From an uncultured Veillonella sp. (GTDB lineage: Bacteria > Bacillota > Negativicutes > Veillonellales > Veillonellaceae), in assembly GCF_900545795.1 (NCBI RefSeq), contig NZ_URAR01000003.1, positions 98,717 to 162,716 of the forward strand: a stretch of 64,000 nt of DNA, given 5' to 3'. Positions 8,566 to 16,231 of the stretch are shown here, piece by piece. A program made the position numbers and the translations under genes. The notes beneath the pieces are model-generated. The model was not told where the DNA came from, did no database searches, and worked only from the letters and a program-made list of their open reading frames with translations. Numbering within the stretch: the first letter of the stretch is position 1; every line of letters starts with the position of its first letter.

Positions 8566-10056
8566 TTAACCAAAAATCTCATCTAATTCTTCTATTGACT
8601 TTACAAGTTTATCCTCTTTAACGCCACAAGCCCTAGCAATTTCTAAAGATACATCCGCCCTTACTTTACCTGTACTAGTTTTATATTTTTGCAAAGCCAT
8701 TTCGCAAGCCGCCCAATCATAGTGAACCATTCGCTCTACCATATCAGAAATTAACTTCGTAGTTTTTTCTATATTAGCTCCTACTTGCTTTAAATATTCA
8801 AAACATGGATCTTCAAAAACTTTATTTAACCAACTCCCTACTTCATATCTATCAATTAAGTAAAAACCTGTTGCCATTGTAATTCCAGATACCAATCCTC
8901 CTAAAAAGGTACCGATTAAATCACCAAATGGTACTCCTACTAATTGCGCATCTAATGCAGCCGTAACTACACTGCCTAAAGCTATACTGCCGCCAGTTAT
9001 AATACATTTAATTAATGCCTCAATCCTATCCTCCCATGAAAGCTTCTCAGGATTAAAAACTAAAATACGAAATGCTTCTACAACTGTTTTTCCTAATTGC
9101 ATAATTAATCTAGCAACAGATTTTAGAGTACTTGTAAATGTATTAATCAGAGTTGTTACTAAGACCGAAATAATTCCTCCTAAAGCACCATTCTTAATAT
9201 GATTCCACAACTCTTTTAATTTGGCTTTTGCATTACTAAATCCTAGTTTTATTCCCTCAACTAATTTAATTCTAAAAGCTTTAAGAGAATTAACTTCAGA
9301 CCAACAATCAACGCACTTCTCTTTAATTCCAAACCAAATTTCAACAAGGAAAAAACCTAATCCTTGACGTATTGCCATTGTACTTCCAGCCTTTAATGCG
9401 GCAGTACCTGTATCTTTCCAAAACTTTTGACTTGTATAATATGTGGTATGTATGTCATTATTAATTGCGTTTCTTGCAATTTTATCTTTACGTCGCATAT
9501 TAGACTTAGTTCGTTTATTTAAGTTTTTACCTCTTCCCTCTACATACTCATCCACAGTTAATGCTTTTTTACTGCGATTTATAGAAGGATCGGTTCCTAC
9601 TAAATTTTCACTTTTATTTGCTAAACTGGCCCCATCAACTTCTGCTAATACTCTTCCCGGGTCATTATGAATCTCATATGCAGATACTACATGGTCTTGA
9701 TCGACTTTGCCATTCCTAGCAATTCTTTTTCCTGTATACCCATCAAATAATGTTCCTTCTTTCTTTGAAATACTTATATTTCTATTAGCAGCCCTATAGT
9801 CAGCATGAGAGTGATATTCTTTTGAGTCATATATACCTCTATTATTATATGCTTTCTTATTATTCTCATTTTTATAAGTCATTTGACTATCCTTGCCAAT
9901 TTGTCTAACTGTATGTACAGTATCAACATCTCCTCCATGTTGATATGACGACAAACCATCTAAGCCAAATGTCGATATAGCTGTTTGTAAAATAGTTCTT
10001 TCATAACTTTTAAATAAATCTGATACCGTAGGCCTTCTTTTTAAAGCACCTTCCAC
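8566..10056 (-). CDS. Membrane protein with HNH-like DH motif, accessory locus
   Basis: 496 residues from a GTG at 10054-10056, chosen because AAAGGAG lies eight bases upstream. An ATG 14 codons earlier (10098) has no well-spaced ribosome binding site. The soluble N-terminal half contains YTGKRI, then VDQDHVVSAYEIH (Asp121-His122) and, about 30-40 residues later, NLVGTDPSINRSKK. The spacing D-H ... N ... N resembles HNH/His-Me nucleases; this is inference and no zinc-binding cysteines are present. The C-terminal half has long hydrophobic stretches (around residues 290-312 and 350-400), so the protein is probably membrane-bound. It lies between the lipoprotein gene and the glycine-rich gene. 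I recall similar hypothetical proteins in Gram-negative bacteria but know no assigned function. Confidence 0.75.
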   Translation of the reverse strand: MEGALKRRPTVSDLFKSYERTILQTAISTFGLDGLSSYQHGGDVDTVHTVRQIGKDSQMTYKNENNKKAYNNRGIYDSKEYHSHADYRAANRNISISKKEGTLFDGYTGKRIARNGKVDQDHVVSAYEIHNDPGRVLAEVDGASLANKSENLVGTDPSINRSKKALTVDEYVEGRGKNLNKRTKSNMRRKDKIARNAINNDIHTTYYTSQKFWKDTGTAALKAGSTMAIRQGLGFFLVEIWFGIKEKCVDCWSEVNSLKAFRIKLVEGIKLGFSNAKAKLKELWNHIKNGALGGIISVLVTTLINTFTSTLKSVARLIMQLGKTVVEAFRILVFNPEKLSWEDRIEALIKCIITGGSIALGSVVTAALDAQLVGVPFGDLIGTFLGGLVSGITMATGFYLIDRYEVGSWLNKVFEDPCFEYLKQVGANIEKTTKLISDMVERMVHYDWAACEMALQKYKTSTGKVRADVSLEIARACGVKEDKLVKSIEELDEIFG

Positions 10057-10142
10057 AAAGCTCACTCCTTTACCAACTATTCCTCTAAATAAATACATAA
10101 TTAACTCATAATAACGTCCCTAGATATAATCATAGAATAAAA

Positions 10143-11678
10143 TTACAATTCAGGTGTGGATGTATTCATTCCTCTATTAATCATATCTAATTTTAAACTT
10201 TCCAAATGGAAAAACACCGTATTTGATAATGCCTTATTTCGTTCATCTTGTATATAATCATATCGGTACGGCTTTAAACCAGGCCCTGTATAATATCTGT
10301 GAATCACAAACTCTTTTTTCTCGTTTTGACTATATGTCATATAGATTGGAAGTATTTGAGTTGTACCACGCCATTCACCATATTTTGCATCTGCATTGTT
10401 TTTATCTGCATCATTAACTACTAAACCAATTACTACAGAGTGATAGTTATTTTCTTTGTTTGGATATAACTTTCCATAACTAGAGAAAATATTTTCTTCT
10501 GTTGTTTTTCTAACATCAACTAAATTAAATACTTTATCGAATTTCTTATTATACCCATAAATGGTCATGCCATCACTTGTATTGGCTAATGCTATAAATC
10601 CATCATCATCAATCTTGGATGTTGCTAAAATATTAGCACTTACCCCCTTTACTCTTAAAACTGAAGATGCATCGTCTATGGAATTTAATCCTTGCTTTTT
10701 TGCTTTTTCCATAGTTTCAGATAAGGCGTTATCCGATGAATCTTTAGCATTTGCTGCTATGACCCTATCGGCAGGAGTTAATGCTGGTGGATTATCAATT
10801 AAATAGCGAGTGTATAGACCTCCTGCTATCCCCCCTATAATCATAAGAGCACCTACTGCAATTCCTATTTTCCATTGATTTACTCGTTCGCGTTTTTTAT
10901 AAGATAATACAATAATCGTAATACCTACAGCAATCACAACAACTAATCCAGCCACTGCTACAATTATGTTATAAGTATGATAAATTCTAAATTGGGTTTT
11001 TATTTCTAAATCTTTTCCATCAACAATGGCTTTTTTCACATCCCAAGTCAATGTCATATCATTATTACTAACTTTGTCTGCATTATTTGAGTCAGCACTA
11101 TACGGTAAGTTAAGAGTAAATTCCGCCTTCATAGATTCGACTATTACAGCAACAGAGTTATCTACCATGCTATTAAGCTGATTATTAACTTTATTTACCT
11201 CTCTAGCTTTTAACCCCCAATAAGGATCTCTTCTATTAAACTCTGGCTCTACAGCAAATTTAATATTTGATTTAGGTGCTTCGTAAGTTTGTCCTTTCAT
11301 ATATAAGTCAAATGAATACGTATCATATAAATAACCACGCTTCACTCTAACTCCACCATGATTTTCATCACCATTTAAAAGGTTAATCCCAGACTTAACT
11401 GCATCATTAATAGTTGTAAATCTTTTTTTCTCTGTTAAACCAGTATCAGTTCTATTTACATCATAGCCCAGTTTTCTCCCATTTTCAGCCTCTTCATCCA
11501 ATGCTTGTTTTACCCCTGGGAACATATTCTTAGCGCTAGATGCTACCCCGACTTCATTAACAATACTGATACTTCCATCTTTGTTAACTGTATAATCTGA
11601 GCGTATTTCACCACACCCAGCACTAACTAACATAAATAAAAGCAAACTTCCTACACCCATCAATTTCATTAACCGCAT
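10143..11678 (-). CDS. Lipoprotein with LppM-like N-terminal region and two membrane segments
   Basis: 511 residues. The N-terminus is a lipoprotein signal peptide with lipobox SAGC (Cys22). The following segment (SDYTVNKDGSISIVNEVGV) resembles the start of LppM/DUF3153-type lipoprotein domains; that likeness is from memory. Hydrophobic segments at about 238-262 and 272-292 are separated by a short basic loop, so the C-terminal about 215 residues would be on the same side as the N-terminal domain. The C-terminal part has no motif I recognise. AAGGGG precedes the ATG. It is the second gene of the LRAT-lipoprotein-HNH-glycine-rich unit, 176 bases after the LRAT gene. Confidence 0.75.
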   Translation of the reverse strand: MRLMKLMGVGSLLLFMLVSAGCGEIRSDYTVNKDGSISIVNEVGVASSAKNMFPGVKQALDEEAENGRKLGYDVNRTDTGLTEKKRFTTINDAVKSGINLLNGDENHGGVRVKRGYLYDTYSFDLYMKGQTYEAPKSNIKFAVEPEFNRRDPYWGLKAREVNKVNNQLNSMVDNSVAVIVESMKAEFTLNLPYSADSNNADKVSNNDMTLTWDVKKAIVDGKDLEIKTQFRIYHTYNIIVAVAGLVVVIAVGITIIVLSYKKRERVNQWKIGIAVGALMIIGGIAGGLYTRYLIDNPPALTPADRVIAANAKDSSDNALSETMEKAKKQGLNSIDDASSVLRVKGVSANILATSKIDDDGFIALANTSDGMTIYGYNKKFDKVFNLVDVRKTTEENIFSSYGKLYPNKENNYHSVVIGLVVNDADKNNADAKYGEWRGTTQILPIYMTYSQNEKKEFVIHRYYTGPGLKPYRYDYIQDERNKALSNTVFFHLESLKLDMINRGMNTSTPEL

Positions 11679-11854
11679 ATTAATTTAACCCCTTAAAATT
11701 AATATATAAAACAAAAAAGTAATTACATATGTGTTTCTTTCTTGCTTATATTAAAATACAATAAAAACTTAAATAGAGTTAATTGTTCAATAAAATATAA
11801 TTTTATATCCATTGCCCTAAAGTTCAAATTTAATTGATATTATAGTTTATTGGA

Positions 11855-12343
11855 CTAATATTGAGCCTCCTCCATAAAAATCTGCTTCTCCAAACGCTTT
11901 GAATTTATAATGAATCCTATAATAGGTATACCACTTATTAAAAACTCAGCTGCAGTACCAATTTGACTAGATGTAGCAAGTCCAGTTTTACACCATAATG
12001 CAAAGTGTTCACAATTGTTCCATAACAAATTGTAATCTGCAGTTCCTAACTTTGACTTAGCTCTTCTTACTGTTTCACTAGGTGAATAAAACTTATAATT
12101 CCCCTCATCAAATAATCCATAATCTTGGAAAAACGACAACAAATGCTCAGGGTTAATTGTAAATATAATATCTTCCCCTTTAAACTTTGCTATGGTTGTT
12201 TCGGCGACCTTAGGTCGCCCCTCTATTTTATCTTTAATAGAAGATTCGTAATGAATAATTCTATTCCCTCCAACATATATCCCGTAATGTTCATAACCGG
12301 TTCTTTTACAAAAAACAATATCGCCAGGTACTATTCTCCTCAT
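11855..12343 (-). CDS. LRAT-domain (NlpC/P60-like) thiol acyltransferase or hydrolase family protein
   Basis: 162 residues. The LRAT family signatures are clear: PGDIVFCK at 6-13, the His of EHYGIYVG (His19), a second conserved His in IIHYES (His31), and NNCEHFALWCKTG with nucleophile Cys111. The family forms thioester intermediates and includes acyltransferases, phospholipases and deamidases; substrates in bacteria are mostly unknown. A hydrophobic stretch near 135-150 (FLISGIPIIGFII) may anchor it to membrane. The ribosome binding site AAAGGAG is well placed. It is the first gene of the unit whose promoter has the shared palindrome at 12613-12628, with a leader of about 245 bases. Confidence 0.88.
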   Translation of the reverse strand: MRRIVPGDIVFCKRTGYEHYGIYVGGNRIIHYESSIKDKIEGRPKVAETTIAKFKGEDIIFTINPEHLLSFFQDYGLFDEGNYKFYSPSETVRRAKSKLGTADYNLLWNNCEHFALWCKTGLATSSQIGTAAEFLISGIPIIGFIINSKRLEKQIFMEEAQY

Positions 12344-12414
12344 ACTAAGCTCCTTTAGCTAAAATATTTTAAAACTAAGAGATTACTATGTACATCACCT
12401 CATTACTTATTCAC

Positions 12415-12445
12415 AATTATATCAATAACACTTTACATTGAAAAA
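12415..12445 (-). promoter_or_regulatory. Conserved 31-bp leader element, second copy
   Basis: Matches 4899-4929 at 28 of 31 bases and lies at a comparable place, between the palindromic promoter and the first gene. On the minus strand it again presents TTTTCA, 17 bases, TATAAT. Conservation outside coding sequence points to a functional site. Confidence 0.45.
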
Positions 12446-12595
12446 TTTATAGCTTTAAAAATCTTTTACTTGAAAATAAGGCTATAAATCATTTTTCCAT
12501 ATCATATCACTTTCCATATGCTTACTTTTTAATTAAGCTTACTAGTAAGAAAAGCACTTTAAAGCCTTTAGATATGGGCACTTTTATGTAATCAT

Positions 12596-12628
12596 ATTTT
12601 ATCGTAAGAGGTAGACAGAGCTCTGTCT
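12596..12628 (-). promoter_or_regulatory. Locus-specific promoter with perfect 16-bp palindrome (copy C)
   Basis: AGACAGAGCTCTGTCT at 12613-12628 is a perfect palindrome. Eleven bases away on the minus strand is TAAAAT (complement of 12596-12601). This is the most symmetric of three copies (see 5083 and 7546) and probably shows the consensus of the binding site. It would drive the four-gene LRAT unit. The gene-free interval 12344-12785 contains this, the element at 12415 and two hairpins. Confidence 0.65.
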
Positions 12629-12692
12629 TAGTAAAATATATAAAATATATTTTTTACTCTTAAAGAAATCAAGTAAAAATGCCAAAAAAACA

Positions 12693-12728
12693 AGGCGTAT
12701 TATGACTTTAATTAGCCACAATACGCCT
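12693..12728 (-). terminator. Second hairpin terminator downstream of rubredoxin
   Basis: Arms 12693-12707 and 12714-12728, a 15-bp stem with one mismatch and one G-T type pair, loop TTAATT. On the minus strand it is followed by TTGTTTTTTT. The stem is strikingly like the terminator at 5188-5223, which suggests a copied element. Confidence 0.6.
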
Positions 12729-12732
12729 AAAG

Positions 12733-12760
12733 AAAAAAGCCTCCCATTTAGGAGGCTTTT
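12733..12760 (-). terminator. Rho-independent terminator of rubredoxin gene
   Basis: AAAAGCCTCC / GGAGGCTTTT (12735-12744, 12751-12760) followed on the minus strand by TTTTTTCTTT, 26 bases beyond the rubredoxin stop. Confidence 0.85.
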
Positions 12761-12785
12761 CTTAAACAAGTATTACTTGTTGTTA

Positions 12786-12920
12786 TTACATTTTTTCGAA
12801 TTGATCTTTGCCTACACCGCAAACTGGGCATAAGTAATCAGCTGGTTGATCTTCGAACTTAACACCTTCAACTGCTTCGTCATAGATCCAACCACATACT
12901 ACGCATACATATTTATCCAT
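12786..12920 (-). CDS. Rubredoxin (short form)
   Basis: 44 residues. Four iron ligands are present in CVVCG (Cys6, Cys9) and CPVCG, followed by the usual GKDQFE ending. The family is normally 50-54 residues; here the loop between the two CxxC pairs is shortened by about eight residues and runs [18 protein letters not shown]. Small one-electron carrier of anaerobes, often serving superoxide reductase (a superoxide reductase gene lies at 32919 here) or rubrerythrin. AAGGAGG precedes the ATG. It is transcribed alone and has its own terminator. Confidence 0.95.
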   Translation of the reverse strand: MDKYVCVVCGWIYDEAVEGVKFEDQPADYLCPVCGVGKDQFEKM

Positions 12921-13449
12921 CTTCACTTGCCTCCTTTCACTTTTAATAGACACTCTATCTATGAATTAAGTGTATCACAAACATCGATAATATTCAATAT
13001 CTTTTTTCTAATTTTACATTTTTTTAAAACCCTTATTTTATCTAGGTTTTTAGCCCTTTTTCAAGTTCTTAAAATAATTTTTTTGCTTAATTAGAAAAAC
13101 TATACCTCTCACTTTTCAGCCTATATTATTTACTCATTTCCGGCTCATAAGGCACACATGAAAAGAGGCATATTATGCACGCTCCTACAAGATAAAATTA
13201 AAATACAAAAATTTAATCTCTCCAACTACTCAATCTACACATTAATTCAATATATCAGTCAAACGTCTCAATCCTGTCCTACTATAACATAAAGGCAACG
13301 AATATATAATTTCCTATATCTAGATTTTTCTATATTTTTTCTTAAAAATCTTTTATAATATAAGAGTAGTTAATATTAATTTTCAGTTACTTCATTTTAG
13401 TAATGAAAACTCCAACTTACACCATCCTATTTAATAAAAGGAGGCTTTT
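12921..13449. other. Intergenic region between divergent rubredoxin and fabK
   Basis: 529 bases, very AT-rich, between the divergently transcribed rubredoxin and fabK genes; it must hold both promoters. I see no convincing operator, RNA or reading frame in it. A weak hairpin-like GGCATATTATGC near 13165 is not supported further. Confidence 0.4.
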
Positions 13450-14391
13450 ATGCAAACAAAATTAACCGAATTATTAGGTATTCAATATCCCATCATCCAA
13501 GGAGCTATGGCTTGGACATCTGAACATAAATTAGCTGCTGCCGTAGCCAATGCTGGCGCTACTGGCGTTATTGCATCAGGCGGTCGCACTGCCTATTGGG
13601 TACGTCAAGAAATCCGCAATACTAAAGCACTTACAGATAAACCATTTGGTATCAATTTAATGCTCATGGCAGATAATGTGCAAGAAATTGTAGATGTAAT
13701 TTTAGAAGAAAAACCTGCCTTCGTAACTCTTGGCGCAGGCAATCCCGTACCATTTATCGAACCTTTACAATCTGCCGGAATTAAAGTTATTCCTGTAGTT
13801 CCTAATGTAAAATTAGCTAAGCGCGTTGCCGCTGCTGGTGCCGATGCTCTCATCGTTGAAGGCCTCGAAGCAGGCGGTCACATTGGTACACAAACAACTA
13901 TGGCCCTCATGGAAAATGTGTTACCAGAAGTGTCAATTCCTGTCATCATCGCCGGTGGTATTGCGGATGGTCGCGCCTTAGCCGCTGCCCTCTTAATGGG
14001 CGCCGAAGGTGTTCAAATGGGTTCTCGTTTTATCCTAGCTGAAGAATGCCAAATGCATGACAATTGTAAAGAAGCCATCATTAATGCTGTCGATACAGAC
14101 TCTGCCGTTACTGGCCTTATGAGCGGTCATGGTGGTGTGCGTTCCTTAAAAAGCGAATTTACAGCTAAATATTTAGAGCTTGAAAAAAATGGTGCTCCTA
14201 AAGACGAACTAACTACGCTAGCTAAAGGCACTAATAAACTAGCTGCTGTTGATGGCGACATTGTGAACGGTGCTGTCCAATGTGGTTTAAGCTTAAATCG
14301 CCTTACTAAGGTAGAACCTGCCAAAGTTATTGTAGACACTGTTATTGAAGAAGCTAAAACGGCCATTAAAAGCGCTCAACGTTTTATTTAA
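13450..14391 (+). CDS. fabK: Enoyl-[acyl-carrier-protein] reductase II
   Basis: 313 residues. FMN-dependent reductase that finishes each fatty acid elongation cycle, of the nitronate monooxygenase superfamily. Typical sequence marks are TELLGIQYPIIQGAMAW at the N-terminus, GASGVI-like GATGVIASGG, VEGLEAGGHIG and PVIIAGGIADG with GAEGVQMGSRF. The length is usual for FabK. GGAGG lies six to seven bases before the ATG. It stands alone ahead of the carbonic anhydrase-like gene, with 128 bases between them. A nitronate monooxygenase function cannot be strictly excluded from sequence, but the length and the N-terminus favour FabK. Confidence 0.9.
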   Translation: MQTKLTELLGIQYPIIQGAMAWTSEHKLAAAVANAGATGVIASGGRTAYWVRQEIRNTKALTDKPFGINLMLMADNVQEIVDVILEEKPAFVTLGAGNPVPFIEPLQSAGIKVIPVVPNVKLAKRVAAAGADALIVEGLEAGGHIGTQTTMALMENVLPEVSIPVIIAGGIADGRALAAALLMGAEGVQMGSRFILAEECQMHDNCKEAIINAVDTDSAVTGLMSGHGGVRSLKSEFTAKYLELEKNGAPKDELTTLAKGTNKLAAVDGDIVNGAVQCGLSLNRLTKVEPAKVIVDTVIEEAKTAIKSAQRFI

Positions 14392-14519
14392 TATAAAAAC
14401 TTGATATACTAATATTGATATAAAGCCCATGCTATTTTGCGCACTGCGCACCATTAGTAGGGCCTATTCAAAACTACTATCAAGATACTGTATCAATACG
14501 TAGAACGGAGATGTCAATC

Positions 14520-15065
14520 ATGATGCGTTTTAATGGAAAATATCCAAAATTAGATAAAAAAAGCCATGTTATGCCTAGTGCACAGTTAATTGGCGACGTA
14601 GAATTAAAAGAATATGCTTCTGTATGGTTTAATGTGACTGTGCGAGGGGATATTAATAAAATCGTTATAGGCCGCTATACTAATGTGCAAGATAATGCAG
14701 TGCTCCATGTAGATTCCGATAAAGCTTGCATTCTCGGGGATTTTGTAACTGTTGGCCATACAGCTATCGTACATGCCTCCACTATCGAAGACAATGTTCT
14801 TATTGGCATGGGATCCGTTGTTCTCAGCGGTTGCCATATTGGCACAGGCTCTATTATTGCAGCCGGCGCTGTAGTATTAGAAAATACAACGATTCCACCA
14901 CATTCCTTAGTTGTGGGCTGCCCTGCGAAAGTCATTCGCACAGACGAAACACAGATTAAGCGCATTCACAACCAAGCGTTAAAGTACAAGCAATTGTGGA
15001 CTGAAAAATATGGCTTCCTTCCTGATGCAGATGGCGAAACTTATGATGGTTCAACTATCGTCTAG
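14520..15065 (+). CDS. Gamma carbonic anhydrase-like hexapeptide-repeat protein
   Basis: 181 residues from the ATG at 14520, nine bases after GGAG; the ATG at 14511 touches that site. It is a left-handed beta-helix protein with repeated [LIV]-G-x-x-x units (LIGDVELK, VVLSGCHIGTGSIIAAGAVV). Metal-ligand type histidines are seen in VLHVD, VGHTAIVHA. The NVQDNAVLHVD segment and the VVGCPAKVIR ending are characteristic of the YrdA/PaaY/CaiE group. Some members are zinc or iron carbonic anhydrases, and many are of unknown activity. It is transcribed in the same direction as fabK and ends at a bidirectional terminator. Confidence 0.88.
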   Translation: MMRFNGKYPKLDKKSHVMPSAQLIGDVELKEYASVWFNVTVRGDINKIVIGRYTNVQDNAVLHVDSDKACILGDFVTVGHTAIVHASTIEDNVLIGMGSVVLSGCHIGTGSIIAAGAVVLENTTIPPHSLVVGCPAKVIRTDETQIKRIHNQALKYKQLWTEKYGFLPDADGETYDGSTIV

Positions 15066-15090
15066 AATAAGCGTTAAAATTTAATATATA

Positions 15091-15147
15091 AATAGGCCAC
15101 CCTAAGACTTGCTTTATTTCGTAAGTCTTAGAGTGGCCTTATTTTTA
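15091..15147. terminator. Bidirectional terminator between convergent genes
   Basis: Long stem AGGCCACCCTAAGACTT / AAGTCTTAGAGTGGCCT, T-rich on its plus-strand exit (TTATTTTTATTT). It serves the gene at 14520 and the convergent gene at 15145. Confidence 0.85.
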
Positions 15148-15468
15148 TTTCTCCTCATCTAACTGTGGAATCCCTAAGGTAAAGTGAACCACAACCTCTG
15201 GATACCCTTCTACAGGAATCCATCCTCGCAATTTATCAGCGCTAGGGCGATCAACTTGTGCGGCCTGCTGTTTCAACGCTGCAAACTTCTTACAATTTCG
15301 ATGAATCTCAGGGCTACCTACACGAGCACAATTCCCTTCAGCTACAAAGCCAAATGCAGCCGCCTTTTCATTAACTGCTAATACTTTATTTTTACTATCG
15401 ATTAAACGAACCATCCCTGGAAAATTATCCCACATCTGATGAAAATTCTTTATTAATTCTTCGTACAT
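15145..15468 (-). CDS. Small PAS-like domain protein
   Basis: 107 residues. The stretch FPGMVRLIDSKNKVLAVN has the pattern of the start of a PAS sensor domain, and the protein is little more than that domain. Cysteines in EGNCARVG and HRNCKK could bind metal or haem; this is inference. No output domain is present. AAGGAG precedes the ATG, and nrdG lies 55 bases upstream in the same direction, so co-transcription with the anaerobic ribonucleotide reductase genes is possible. Confidence 0.6.
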   Translation of the reverse strand: MYEELIKNFHQMWDNFPGMVRLIDSKNKVLAVNEKAAAFGFVAEGNCARVGSPEIHRNCKKFAALKQQAAQVDRPSADKLRGWIPVEGYPEVVVHFTLGIPQLDEEK

Positions 15469-15523
15469 CTCTCTCCTTATAAGTCTCCGTATATGCCTCT
15501 GCCCTTATAATTGCCAATGCGAC

Positions 15524-16021
15524 CTAATTCATAGCAATAACGATATCCCCCTGCGCCAAGCTCTTTTTCACGTCAATAATACGTTGATTCTTAGACCCTC
15601 TAAAGCGAAGGCTCGGATCTTTTAATTCATCAACAAAACGGCCATCTACTAAGATATCGCATTGTTCAAGTAAGGCCTTCTTGGCTTCACAGGCAATAAG
15701 TTGCTCCCAAGTATACCCTGAATAGGCCCAAATGTCTTTTGTAGGGGCCGCTTCTCTCACTTTTTGAACAACTGGTAAAAGTCCATCTACATTTTGAAAG
15801 GGCTCTCCACCAAGCAAAGTTAGGCCTGCCACATTAGGATCTGTTACATAAGAAAGAACTTCGGCTGTCTCCTTATCAGTCCATAACTGACCTGCCTCAG
15901 GATTTTGATATTCTTCATTGAAACAATTAAAACATTTATGAGTACAACCAGTTACAAAAATGGATGTGCGAATGCCGGAGCCATTAGCAATATCGTATTT
16001 TCTAATCTGACCATAATTCAT
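15524..16021 (-). CDS. nrdG: Anaerobic ribonucleotide reductase activating protein
   Basis: 165 residues. Radical SAM enzyme that installs the glycyl radical in NrdD. The 4Fe-4S cluster motif CTHKCFNC is present (Cys26, Cys30, Cys33), followed by LLGGEPF for SAM binding. Length is typical. TGGAGG ribosome binding site. It lies downstream of nrdD in the same orientation; a strong hairpin in the 210-base gap suggests partial termination between them. Confidence 0.96.
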   Translation of the reverse strand: MNYGQIRKYDIANGSGIRTSIFVTGCTHKCFNCFNEEYQNPEAGQLWTDKETAEVLSYVTDPNVAGLTLLGGEPFQNVDGLLPVVQKVREAAPTKDIWAYSGYTWEQLIACEAKKALLEQCDILVDGRFVDELKDPSLRFRGSKNQRIIDVKKSLAQGDIVIAMN

Positions 16022-16175
16022 AATTTCGCCTCCAAACTACTAGTTTAACTCCTATTTGAGCACTACTTAATCACGAGTCTATAACTCTATCCCTTTTCCA
16101 ATCTTTTCTCTATATTTTTCTATGTTTTTTTATGTTTTCTCTATATTTTTCAATATATTGAATCCCTTTATAGAT

Positions 16176-16216
16176 AAAATAACAGGTCATGCTATACATG
16201 ACCTGTTATTTATTTT
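16176..16216 (-). terminator. Terminator after nrdD
   Basis: AATAACAGGTCATG (16178-16191) pairs with CATGACCTGTTATT (16197-16210), a perfect 14-bp stem, 15 bases past the nrdD stop. Confidence 0.8.
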
Positions 16217-16231
16217 TATATGCTAACTGTG

